Shown here piece after piece: positions 24,301 through 35,276 of a DNA stretch of 64,000 bases; within the stretch, counting starts at the first letter, position 1; each line of letters opens with the position of its first letter. Below the pieces are notes generated by a model, which saw only the letters and a list, made by a program, of their open reading frames with translations, was not told the origin of the DNA and ran no database searches. Position numbers and translations under genes: made by a program. The stretch comes from Pegea sp. RAD2-039 (taxonomy: Eukaryota > Chordata > Thaliacea > Salpida > Salpidae): positions 682,001 to 746,000 of the forward strand of contig JAQGEQ010000090.1 in NCBI GenBank assembly GCA_034620365.1, written 5' to 3'.

Positions 24301-27300
24301 ATTAATTATTTCACTTACCAAATGTATAAAAGTTTTTTCAAAGACACGTTAAATTATTTTCAAAAGTAAAAAATATATAAAATAAAAACTCACTTGTGGT
24401 GTCTCAGATATTTTTTAAATAAAAAGATTAAACTAAGTATTGAATAGACTTTTAGCAAAGAAGAAAATGAAAACAAAACAACCTAACAGTAATTACTGAA
24501 AAATGCTAAAGATAAACTTGCTTTGAACTGTAGTAGGATTTTGTAATTTCTTACAAACTTTGTTTATATACTTTATATCCATGTTTTCATTTGTTTAGTA
24601 AAGTTGAGAAAAATAAACACACGATTTGTAATTTCAGAAGATTTTTTCTTTGTTTTTTATATTTAATATTAACTTCTTGTTGCTCAATTATTAACTTTTA
24701 AGTTTTGCTTCTTATATCAAAACAAAGCTTATTAAAGATATTTTAAATCTCACTTAATAGGTTTTTGGTTATAAACACAGTCAGAACAATTTTAAACAAA
24801 CTTACCACCACATCAAAACTTTCCTGTTTTACTTTGCAATAAAGTAAATAATATTCAAACTCTTAATTGAATGATAGAATAACTGCAGAAAACTATTTGC
24901 TCTTTTCAAAATGAAGAAATAATTGAAAATTATTTGTTTTATTGATAAATTAATATACCAATTATTAAACAAGTTGAAATTATTAACTTTTATGTAAACT
25001 TAACTTTAGTTTAAGGCTTGTGCAAAAAACCTTTTAATTACTTTAAATTTCAAATATGATTAGAACTTATTTAAAAGTTATAAAATTTATCTAAATGTTA
25101 GTTTTAAGCAAACAGCCTATAATAGAGAAAAAAGTTTAATATATGTTACTACCTTGTAGGTTGAAATTTAATTTGATATATATTTGTTTACATACAAACA
25201 ACATTAAGCTATTGAGTTATTTTAAGAATGATTTTCTACTATTTTTTTAGTTTTTCATTCTACTAAACGACAAATATATAGATTTAAGAATTAGAATTAA
25301 CAGTAAATATTTGTATTCCAACTTTTATAGATAATTGTTTTTATAAATTCAGATCTACAAACAAAAAGCAATTCTAAAAAGTGAAAAAATGTAAAATATC
25401 TCTCAACAGTTCTTATGTCACTTTTATTTTACTTTTTACCAAAATACATCAAATCTTTTGAATTAAAAACTTTTTTATTTTGTTTTTTTCAATTCTAGTG
25501 CTAGACTTAAAAGCTGTAACTCTAAGTAACCTTAAAATATCTTTAAACATTATATTAGTCTAACCAAAATAAATTGCAAAGTCAAAACCTGTTGTTAATT
25601 TCTGTAAAAAAATCTCACTAATAGTAACACATATTTATTTTATTACCAATTATTTCATTGCTAATACCTTGTCCGAAATTCACAAGTTGTAGAAAACTTT
25701 CGAATCTTTTACAGCTGTTAATTGCTTTTAGTAAAGAATTTTGTATTTAAAGAGCTTGAATAAAATTACAGATCGTAAAAAAGTTGTAATTTTTATCAGC
25801 CACAAATATGTTTTCGTCTACGATGGAAAAAATAGAAACCATAATATTTTTCAAACCATTTTATACCTTTCCAAGAATTTCCATAAAATCAGATGTTTAC
25901 TATGTAACCTAGAATCAATCTAATGGAAGTAATATCTAAAAATATTTGATTAATGAAGTAAGTTTAACAATAAACCAAATTACATCTTTACTGTTGTAAT
26001 CTGTGATTTATTTAGATAATTTTTAAGTGGAAATTTCTTATAGATAAATAAAATTCAATCATTTGATGGATTTTGTATTATTAGCCTGTCTGTGTTGTCT
26101 ACCCAAAACCGAATGTCTTATCCGTTAATTACAACACAAATCACAATAAAGCGCTGACTTTTTAAAATATTTGGTATTTTATTGTAGACGAAGGCTAATT
26201 TGATTGAATTTTTTATAAAAAACATTTAAAAAACTTAAAAAAAAACGTACTAGGTTTTTCCACAAATATTACAGTTCGAAAAATGGATTTAGTATAATCC
26301 AGTTTTCTGCAAAACTACATAACAGTAAACAATCAAAGTTGTTCAACTTATTGATATAAATAATTTTTGTTTTCATGCAAAATGGAGATTAGATGCTTTA
26401 GGCAAGAGTTGTAGATTAAAAGAATGATCTTTTTTAACTTATGAAAATGGTCAATTCATTTTATATGATGTGTTACTACGATATTATTTTATGAGATAAA
26501 TTATGCAATAATGTGTAATATTTAAATGCATTCATTAATTTAGAAGTTGAAAATGCTTTTACAAAAAACTATTTTTAAATATCTGTCAAACAATACTTGT
26601 ATTTATATAATGATGAACCACAAAATAATTTATGATAATTAATAATAACTTAATTCCAATCTTTTATAGCTTTGAATATAGGTATAAAAATATTTCAAAC
26701 TAATAACATTTTTTGGTTAGTTGTTATTTACAGAAAGTTATTCAACTATTTAAATGACAGACGCAATCAAACCATCTAGAATTAATTGTTGTTCTATATA
26801 CAAGCTGTATATATGTAATGAAACCAACTTTATATAGAGCTTTATTGAAATAAATATTGAGACTTAAGCGACAATAAGTATATTAACGATACGAATAACA
26901 GTCCTTGAACCATGGTTGCATTTAAGACATTTACGCCAGCGGTAAAATACTTTACTGTTTTACATTTCAAATATATCACACAAGCCTACAGCTATCAATA
27001 TTAATTGTCATAAATGTTTTCTTGATTGAAATAAAGAAACTTTGAATTTGATTTGTCTATTTTTGTCTAAATTTGAAATTTATCTTGATCAGTTTTTATC
27101 GACTTAATTAATTTATGAATATAATCATAAACAATAAATAACAAACTTTAAAAAATAATTTAAACTAATAAAAAACAATTTTATTGAAATTATTTATAAC
27201 AAATTTCTACAAAGTGAAAACTATTAAAAGTTTTTTAATTAATTTTTTTCATAAAAGAAATATGTTTATGATGAACTATTTAATTTAATTAAAGTTTACT

Positions 27301-27665
27301 AAACTGTAGTCGAGAAAAGGAAATTTAAAGATTTATTTAAGAAGTTTCAATAGAAACCTTCATTTAGTAACTTGTAAATAATTTCGTGAAAACTTATGAC
27401 ATTTTCAAAGTATTAACCAAAATAAGAAATATATTTGGTGAAAACCTTTAATTAAAAAAACTTCTTATAAAATAAGATTTGAAAATATAACCTTTAAAAG
27501 TACATCAGTTGTAAATGGAAGATGTTGATCTTTCATTTGATAAAAACTGTTTGAGAAGTGATGAAATTGGATAAACGTCACATCAATCATTTCATCTTTA
27601 GTTATATTGCCACAAGAAATTGCTAAAAGTATAAAATTGAATATCGTAAATAACAATATCCATTA
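21322..27665. other. 6.3-kb AT desert
   Basis: Upstream of the astacin gene. No gene or RNA recognised; short ORFs here look like chance. A repeat block at 26874-26966 is related in inverted orientation to one near 31 kb. Confidence 0.55.
26874..26966. repeat. interspersed repeat shared with 30955-31075
   Basis: Contains ACATTTACGCCAGCGG followed by TAAAATACTTTACTGTT. The reverse complement at about 30955-31075 has ACATTTACGTCAGCGG and AAAATACTTTACTGTT, with TAACGATAC upstream in both. Probably two fragments of one mobile element; family unknown. Confidence 0.7.
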
Positions 27666-28025
27666 ACTCCTAGTACATTGGTCAGAGCAAATTTTTTCTC
27701 ATACGGTAGGATTAATACATGGAACCAGCTGTCATCAGACATTGCCATGTCGAAGTCACTCGCATTGTTCAAGCAGAAGTTGAACCGTTATAATATTGCC
27801 ACAATTGTCATTTCTAAACTGTGATTTTTTTTTCTCTTTCTTATATTATTAACATTCCATGTAATTGTTCACTGTTTTATGCTTTGAGTGATATCGAAAT
27901 ACCATGTGTTACATCTTTTGCTTTCTATATTTTTGACTAAATAAATGTTATTTGTGAGAATGTGTGTTAGCGAGAGGTGCTCTCTTCAGGCACCCTCCTT
28001 TGCATTTATTGTAATAAATAGATAA
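27666..28025 (+). mobile_element. 3' end of a CR1/L2-like LINE
   Basis: A reading frame from 27667 to the stop at 27822-27824 encodes a typical reverse-transcriptase C-terminus (FFSYGRINTWNQLSSDIA, then KSLALFKQKLNRY), resembling the W-N-x-L and S-x-x-x-F-K-x-x-L pattern of CR1/L2-type ORF2 ends. About 200 nt of 3' UTR follow. Next come a hairpin GAGAG-GTG-CTCTC near 27972 and a terminal TTATTGTAATAAATAGA tail. 5'-truncated and not autonomous. It is the longest of several copies of this 3' end in the window. Confidence 0.85.
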
Positions 28026-29097
28026 AATAAATCTCACTTTGAACTTTCAAATAGTAAAACGAAAAAAATTAGCTTTATTGTAAAACAATATAAACTATTT
28101 CAATATTTTTCTTATAAAATTAATGACTATTTGATTATTTTTTAATAATAATTTTAGTTATTGAAATACAACGCTTTGCAAGTAAAAGCTAAACTTAGTT
28201 TATAGTTAAACTTATTACTAATTCATTTCCTTTTCGTTCATTAGCAAAGAATATTCTTTTTAAGATATTTCGAAATCTCTATTTGCTATAATTGTGTTTT
28301 TTTTTTCAACTTTTAGTATAAATTTTTAATTTTTTGTTATAATATCGGCGAATAAAAATGAATTAATTAATCTTTGTCATTTTATAAGACCAAAATTTCA
28401 ATGATTTAATTGAAATTACAACATAGTTTTCAACATTTATTTCTATAGCAAACATATACTTATAAACATTCAATTACTTTCTATCATATTTCATCATTTT
28501 AATTTAAGAACTTGTAAAGATGAATTATTAAACATCTTATATATAACTTAATAAATTAGAACAAAAATATTTGCAAAACTTAGTGGTTATTTTAGAATAA
28601 ATAAAATTGTTTCAGAGTAACCTCCTGTTTAAATTAGCTCTGAATCTTTCAATTTTAAACAAAAAATATGTAAATATCATAATTTAAGGTAACCAACAAT
28701 TTGTCAAAGACAAATAAACGCGATTAAGCTAAACGTTAATTTGAAAAAATAAACTAATAAACTAATTTGTGGTTTTCATTTTTTCATTTGCTGTAAATCA
28801 AATCACAAGTTTGCGTTCATAATAATTAGTAATTTTTTGCTCTGAAACATTCTGAAACGTATTTTTAACAATAGACGATAAAAGCTTTTTAAAATAATGG
28901 CTTTTAAATTTAATGAGGAATTAGTTACACCACAATAGGTACATATGGGTTTAAATAACCTTTCTTTTCTTTGTTAGTTTATTTTGCTAAAACCTTAAGC
29001 TAAATGGCTTCTACTGCCTGTTAAATGCAGAAAACTTGTTTTTTAAAAGTAATTGTAAACTACTTTTTTTATTTTAGAAATATATTAAGACTTAAAT
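28026..29097. other. AT-rich intergenic
   Basis: Between the LINE fragment and the small secreted-protein gene; nothing recognised. Confidence 0.55.
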
Positions 29098-29919
29098 ATG
29101 AGTATTAAATTGATTTCTTTTATTGTGGTATTAGCTTTTGTAGCTCTCTCTCATTCTTGCAGAACCACAACGTAAGTCTAATCATATGTTGCTAATTATT
29201 CATTATTACTTTCATCTTGATAATATCAACATTATAATCTTGTTTTTAATTATTAAAGTGTTAAAACAATAATAACAATATATAATAACAACAATAGTAA
29301 TAACTATAATAAATAATAAGAAATATAATAATCATTTCCTATTATCAAAAGGACTAACTCAACAGTCGCCACCCGAAATGGTAGATTAGTTTCATCTGGA
29401 ACTCATGTTACTCGAACCAGCGTTTTTGGACGCGTAAGTTAAAAAATTATCGATAAAAAATATATACAAAATTTATATATGATTTATCTTTTATAAATTA
29501 TTTTTTGATTAAGTTTTTGAAATAATTATTTATATTTTAAGAAATTTAAACTTTCATTGGTTTTTAGACAACTCATGAATACTATGGAACTGAACCTGAA
29601 AAGAAATTGAACGAACGAACTTCTAGTGCAAGAAGATATATTCCACGTGTAGATATAAGTTTTTATTTTTCACAAATCAATTATCCTATTATTTTTATAA
29701 ACTAACTTTCTAAATTCTTTTTGATAAATATCAATAAAGTTAAAATTGCAAATAATTGGTTCAATGAGCTAACTTTTCATGACTATTTTTTTTATTTATT
29801 TTAAGAATGACAACTCTTACGGTAGCCTATTGGTTCGATTGTACAAGGATTTGGCAAATAAAGTTGGAGATAAAACTGCCCGTGTTTTGCTCAGAGATCT
29901 AGCAAAAAAATACGCATAA
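29098..29919 (+). CDS. small secreted polypeptide, possible peptide precursor
   Basis: Four exons join in frame: 29098-29171, 29352-29433, 29568-29648, 29806-29919, giving 116 aa. Residues 1-21 are a clear signal peptide (LISFIVVLAFVALSHSC). The rest has one Cys and is Thr/Arg-rich. It includes RNGR and SVFGR, Gly-Arg contexts that in peptide hormones can be processed to amides, and SARRY with a dibasic pair. The C-terminal exon encodes a likely amphipathic helix (SLLVRLYKDLANKVGD, then LLRDLAKKYA). A donor at 29925 and acceptor at 30162 suggest a 3' UTR intron, with AATAAA at 30249-30254. Family not recognised; neuropeptide precursor, antimicrobial peptide or helper protein are all open. Coding status rests on splice consistency and the signal peptide. 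Confidence 0.65.
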
Positions 29920-30162
29920 GCTTAGTAAGTTGCTAATTCATATTCTGTATATCTCTTTTTCATATTTTCTTATAGAATATTTGGTTACATTTTAATATAT
30001 TTGTCTAGCTACTTATATATATAATATAAAAATTATCTGATAAAAACTATATTAAGTTTTATTTTTTATTCTATATAATTTTAAGTTTTACTTTATTAGT
30101 AATTAAATGTTGGTATAAGTAATTAGTATTGTTTAATTGACATTAAATGTTAATTGTTTTAG

Positions 30163-30254
30163 CAGACAAAAGACAAAATCACTTGCTAAAGAAAAGATGA
30201 ACGTTGTATGAATGGTTAACAATTTAAACGTTCATTTATCACTCATGAAATAAA
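30163..30254 (+). other. predicted 3' UTR exon and poly(A) signal of the small secreted gene
   Basis: A consensus donor GTAAGT at 29925, six nt after the stop codon, pairs with acceptor TTGTTTTAG ending at 30162. AATAAA follows at 30249-30254. Inference from splice signals. Confidence 0.4.
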
Positions 30255-30954
30255 ACAATCAACTCAATACAGTTACTTGTGATTTAAAATTGAGATAATT
30301 TGTATATATACAGAATGATCAAATACTTTTCAATGTTTTTCATTTTTAAACAAAGCTAGAAATTTGCAGATTAGTAACCTATTTTGCAACTTAAATAAAA
30401 TTGGAATTGCCTACATTTATGCAGCCAGTTTTTGGTTTCTGAAAACTTGGCTGAAGTTTAAACAGTTTTTGGTTTTTAAAAACTTTATTATTCACAATTA
30501 TTGCAAATTTAAGATAAATATAAGCTACTAAACTTATTCTAAAATAAAACATTAAATTATTTAACGTACAGCCATCAATTAAACCGTGTTAAAAATCACA
30601 ATAATTAAAAATTAAAACTTTAGCATTCACCCCTTTAAACGATTAACAATCGTTAGTTTTTATTGACTTGTAGAAGGTTGAAATTTTATGTTTTACAACT
30701 TATGTAAGATTCAACATAGTTTTTCCTGAAATTAATTTCGTTTGAACCTAGTTCAAATTACTAAATAGAAACTTGACATTGTGATATTAGTATTGATTTG
30801 TAATTAAACAATTACAGATGTAATTAGTTTTTAATAAGTTTAAACAAGTTACTAGCTTACAAATTTTAACTTCGTGTAATCTAATTTCATATCTTGCCCT
30901 GGTAGTATTGTCTAAACAATAATAAAATGAGCATAGAATAGATTAGTTTGAATA

Positions 30955-31075
30955 TTGTGGTATAACAGTAAAGTATTTTGCCGCTGACGTAAATGTGTTA
31001 AACGTCATTCTTATATATACAGTTGTCATTCAGTAATAGGCTATGTTATGGGTAGCATGTATCGTTAGTATCATT
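30955..31075. repeat. interspersed repeat, inverted relative to 26874-26966
   Basis: The reverse complement of this stretch matches the 26874-26966 repeat over the CAGCGG...AAAATACTTTACTGTT core. Between 30255 and 30955 nothing else was seen. Confidence 0.65.
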
Positions 31076-31108
31076 GTTGTTTTCTTTATGATTTGAATAA
31101 AAATCAAT

Positions 31109-31760
31109 ATGAGTCATGACTCAATATGGCAGTTGGTAGTGGATTTAGAAGAATTGGAACTATCATATATCACATCTTCATTGTTGACAGATGTAATAGA
31201 AATCATTTTGATGAAAAGAGCTTGATACTACAGAAGAAGAAATATTCTAACCAATAAACATGATGAACCTACAGCTACTTTGCTGGTTGAAATCAAAACA
31301 ACTCTTGAAATGGAAGCTAAATAATGATACAGCAGAAGCTTTCAGTTTAGAACGAAACTAGTATCAGAAGTTGTGACGTCAGCGAAAACCCAAAGAGCAA
31401 TGATGCGGATGTTCAGGGACTCACTGGGTCGTCTGAAGGAGTCTTATTTCTACTTTATCTTTGTGAGAATGCCACAAAAATTACTTTGAACCGTGAAGAC
31501 AGAGCAAACAAAGCCTAAGGTGAATAATGTTTCAATCAAATGTTCTCTCAAAGCCTTATAAACTAAAGTATGAAAAAATGAACGCATTAGAGTAGCACAT
31601 GATATGTGTGAAGATGATCGCTTAGAAAATAAGCGTCTTCTAAAAGAAGCGTATAACCGAAATCAGAAGGAACAACCAACTGATTTCAAATACAAAGTTC
31701 GAGGTTCACCCTGGGCCTTGAGAATTGTCAAGGTTTTTTTTTCAAAAAACGGAAGTGGCA
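31109..31760 (+). pseudogene. degenerate non-LTR retrotransposon ORF1
   Basis: Starts with an ATG ORF (MSHDSIWQLVVDLEELELS...), broken by a stop at about 31225 and further stops. It resumes in another frame near 31580 as RIRVAHDMCEDDRLENKRLL and NRNQKEQPTDFKYKVRGSPW. That last segment resembles the conserved R-G-P-P-W/G region near the end of LINE ORF1 proteins of the L2/CR1 type. Clearly inactive. The 23-nt string around CGTCTGAAGGAGTCTTATTT occurs at about 31428 and again at about 31808. Confidence 0.6.
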
Positions 31761-32633
31761 AATACTTACCGGTTTCACATCTTCTTTTTTTACATCATCT
31801 GAATTCAGATCGTCTGAAGGAGTCTTATTTCTATTTCATTGACCTTGGTGTTGTTGTTCTTTCAAAAAAAAACATTTAATTTAACACAATTGTAGATGAA
31901 ATGTCGCTGAATCGAGTTGCATCTGCGACTTTTTGTAACCTTCATGTCGAGATATCAAATGTCGAGCCGTAAAGCTCGTTTTTTTTGCAAACATCTGATT
32001 GGCTCTTCATCATCCGGTTTGACTAATCCGGCTTGATAACATTTCTTCAATTCAACCTCATTCTTATTTTGCTGATGTTCATCTTCTGGGTCTAATTTTC
32101 CCATCTACTGCGGAGGTTCTATATTTTGGTGCAGCTACGTAATTGTCATCTTGAGTATAAAAATCTGTAAATGTAAATAAACAAAACTTGTTTCTACGTT
32201 TTCAAGCATTTTTGTAATTCGAATTTGCCTCATTTGAATAAAAATCAGAAAACTTCTTTCTAACCGACATCTTTACTGTTACTCGGTTAAAGAGTTTGTA
32301 ATTTGTTTGTTAAATCAATAATACTTTCTTACTGTTGATTTTAAGAACTTTTAAATCAACCTGAGCTTTTATCAGAGTTTTATGTAAGTAATACATCAAA
32401 CTTCGACTGACACACAGTGTAAACTACAACACTTTCTAATTAAATAAGAAATTATAGTAAGCTTTCAGAGCTTGTAACCCTGAGCGACAAGAAGTTTAAA
32501 GAAGTATTTTCCTATTGAAAGCCTTTGTTGGACACCATTTTTATCTGGTGGTAAAAATGATTTTATCTCTACTTTGAAGTATACGAAGAAGATGAATATT
32601 GTGAATAACAGTCACGCGCGGAATATCGATCAT

Positions 32634-32940
32634 GTTACCCAGGCAACAAGATCCTAATCTTGACGCCAACAGGGTATGCTGCGGAACAAAAGAACTGGTG
32701 CACCCAGCTGGCGTCGAAAGAGATGTCAGAACGACACTGAGTACAATGACAAACTGCCTACGAGGCTCCAACTTTACGAGGTTCCAAGTTTTGCGTCTCC
32801 TTGAAGGGCTGCAGTAAAACAGACTGACAAGGTCTTTTTACCTATTTTACAAATATGTGTATTATCGGAATCAAACCCCGGGACCAGCCACGTGTTAGGT
32901 GGGTGTAATAACTGCTACGCTACAGACAAAAAGCTCTACT
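32634..32940 (-). mobile_element. tRNA-Val-derived SINE, left copy
   Basis: On the minus strand the head reads like a tRNA-Val(AAC): GTAGCGTAGCAGTTATTACA, then an anticodon arm CCAC-CTAACAC-GTGG and a B-box-like GGTTTGATTCC. It lacks an acceptor stem partner, so it is a SINE rather than a tRNA gene. A non-tRNA body continues to about 32634. An ORF on each strand of the body is conserved in the right copy but is explained by common descent. Confidence 0.7.
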
Positions 32941-33581
32941 TTTCAATTTACAAAAGGTTTGGTAAACTGATTACAATTTACAAACAATCATAGAGTTGTA
33001 CTATATTTAATCTAACTAGTTGTAATAAAAGTAATAATAATTACATTAACCTGCTTGTGGTTTAGTTGAAGAATTTGTCTGAACCTGGACACTGTTGCTT
33101 CAAAAACTAATTCGAATCACATAACATTAAAAAAAATTAAACTTTTTTAAATGGTCTCACATGAATAGTCTGTTTTTTAAACCTTTTATAGATTTACATC
33201 AACATTCAGTATATTATAAATCCTATAAATTAAAACTCCACAAGTGATTCATGATTCTGATGACAACTTGTTTTATATTTTTCTCTATTTCTAAATACTT
33301 GAATTATATATATACTTGAAGTACTAGCAACACTCTTCTATATGATATATTTAGTTTAGTTCAATATATAAGCGAGTGATTAATGTTTAATTTGTAGGTT
33401 TTCGATTTATAAAAGTCAAAAAGAAAAGAATTAATTGATCCTTAAACAAAAATTTTTATAAGAAGCAATAATCAAAATATACATACATTTGAAAATGAGA
33501 AGTTTATAAAATAGAAATTAGATATATTATCACTAAAATTCATTTACAATTTGATGACTTTTAGCACTAATAATTTAGTAT

Positions 33582-34055
33582 TTATTTAAGTAATAATTCA
33601 GTATTATCGAAGCGATAAAACCCAAACTTGTTATCAACTGTAACATCTTGTGCTCCTAAATCTTTTAAGAACTGAAATCGTTGATCAAAAGTTACACAAG
33701 GTATCATTACTATCGTATGTTCATTTCCAGTTGTAGCTACTTCCTTTAATAGTTGAAACTCATTTGCTTGAGTTCTATACTCAGGTTCAATATAAAAATC
33801 TTCTATATATAATCCTTTTCCTTTCCAAGTAGAATAATAATAATATGATAATGTATAACCAACTGGTATATGAGAAGAATTTTCAAGAATATGACAGAAA
33901 AAAAATGGATTGCTTCCAGTAAAGCCATCTTTTATCAAGTCTTCAGCATTTATACATTTTTTAGTGTCTAATGCATGAAACTTGGCGAGTTTTTTCATCA
34001 TTTCTAGAATGTCTGGACAATCTTCAACTGTAGCTTTTCGAACAAAACAACTCAT
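33582..34055 (-). CDS. SSAT-like GNAT acetyltransferase, copy 1
   Basis: 157 aa in one exon. Similar throughout to spermidine/spermine N1-acetyltransferase and thialysine acetyltransferase: VRKATVEDCPDILEMMKKLA at the N-terminus, then EDLIKDGF, YIEDFYIEPEYR and FLKDLGAQD matching the family's LYLEDFFV, YR and F-Y-x-x-x-G-A elements. The pyrophosphate-binding loop, normally R-G-x-G-x-G after YR, reads TQANEF, without glycine, so acetyl-CoA binding may be altered or lost. The frame can be extended upstream to 34184, but the ATG at 34055 is chosen because it aligns with family N-termini and with copy 2. Expected location cytosolic. About 10 of 157 residues differ from copy 2. Confidence 0.85.
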   Translation of the reverse strand: MSCFVRKATVEDCPDILEMMKKLAKFHALDTKKCINAEDLIKDGFTGSNPFFFCHILENSSHIPVGYTLSYYYYSTWKGKGLYIEDFYIEPEYRTQANEFQLLKEVATTGNEHTIVMIPCVTFDQRFQFLKDLGAQDVTVDNKFGFYRFDNTELLLK

Positions 34056-34299
34056 AATGTGATAAAATAAGTTTTCAAATCTATAAGGAAAAAGTATAAA
34101 ATATTGATAGATAAAAAAAACTTTAAGTATTTGCACTGAAATCAGAGTAACATAATAATAAAAATAATATTGCATTAAGTACAAAATAAACCTTATTTGT
34201 TTTAAGAGATATATTGATTAATATCAATAATAACTACATACATATTTAAACTATCTGATAGTGAATAAAACAAAAAGTTTTAATAACCGAAACGTCACT

Positions 34300-34985
34300 T
34301 GCAAAAATTAAAATATAAAATAAGCTGGTTGAAAAAATAGACCAAGTAGTCTAGAAATAATAAATTTGATAAAAATGTTTTCATTTTGATTTAAAAAGTA
34401 TTATTTTATAAACAAGTATTTCTTAGTCATATTAGCTAGTTATAATGCAACGAACTACAATAAATGAGTTTTAGGGAAACCCCCTATCGACAAAAAGCTG
34501 AAAAAAATTGTAGCAACTTAATTTTATTGCTAAATAATTATATATTATAATTTATCATCAACAGAATTTATAAAAGTTTTTTGAACACATATCTTATGAT
34601 TAAAATCAGCTTTTTTTGTATTTTTATCGTAACTTTAAACACTATATTTTCAACAGCAGATAAAAGTTTAATAGGAGCATTTTATACTAATAATCATATA
34701 TTTTCAGCATTTATTTCGGCTGTAATAAAGTTAGAAAGTTTACTTTACGTTTTCTGAATGCTTAGTGTTTCAATATGTATGTGGTTATTAATCAATTTTT
34801 AATATATTAAGTTATTATTATAACTATGTAATCAGTACAATTTATTTATTTATTTTAGTGACGTTAATTTTTTTCTTTTCAGAATATAAAAAATAAGTAC
34901 TAATCTCATTTAAGTTTTTTCACGAAATTCTAGAATAAGTCTTCAAGATGATTAATAGATAATTCTGATCATTACAGCTGTAAAA
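34300..34985. other. segment unique to the left arm
   Basis: Homology to the right arm runs up to CCGAAACGTCACT (minus-strand sense) near 34300 and resumes near 34985. The right arm has only about 20 nt at the corresponding point (53050-53072). Either an insertion here or a deletion in the other copy. No coding content or terminal repeats recognised. Confidence 0.65.
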
Positions 34986-35276
34986 ATAAAATGAAACTAC
35001 TAATAAGCTTTTTATTCTTCTATTTGAACTAAATAGTTGAGAAAAATTGATCAGTTTTTGATAAAAGAGAACTTTTGCAATCATAGAAGAAAGTTTTAAT
35101 GTTTTCGGGCGTCCACTCAAAAAAAGTCTGCAGAATTTAAACAATTTCAAAATTTTTATTTTTATGAGCAGGCTATTATCAAATGTTACTAACTAACTAA
35201 ATCAGTTAAATTTGTAGAAATTGTAGAAATACTGGTGTAAGAAACAGATAAAAATATCTTTCTTTTTCAGTATTTT

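Larger units (their letters stand above)
32634..35276. repeat. left arm of a large inverted duplication
   Basis: Reverse-complementary, with scattered substitutions, to 52771-54742. Homology covers a SINE, 0.6 kb of AT-rich sequence, an entire GNAT gene and its upstream region. It stops at about 32634 (GTTACCCAGG versus GTTGCCCAGG) and about 35276. The left arm contains roughly 0.7 kb (about 34300-34985) absent from the right arm. About 17.5 kb holding PUM3 and the two lectin genes lies between the arms. Confidence 0.9.

Noticed and set aside
26065..26127. 20-codon hydrophobic mini-ORF (MDFVLLACLCCLPKTE...)
   Set aside because: Too short to support, with no splice partner or conservation evidence.
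27465..27656. 63-aa minus-strand ORF with a hydrophobic start
   Set aside because: No ATG at its 5' end in this frame (an in-frame stop lies just upstream), and no further exons were found; left as chance.
32632..32817. ORF conserved between 32632-32817 (+) and 54562-54756 (-), and its antisense partner
   Set aside because: It lies within the duplicated SINE body. Conservation is explained by the segmental duplication, and both strands are equally open.
32866..32940. Functional tRNA-Val gene
   Set aside because: No acceptor stem can be formed, and the same head with a longer body occurs elsewhere, so a SINE is the better reading.
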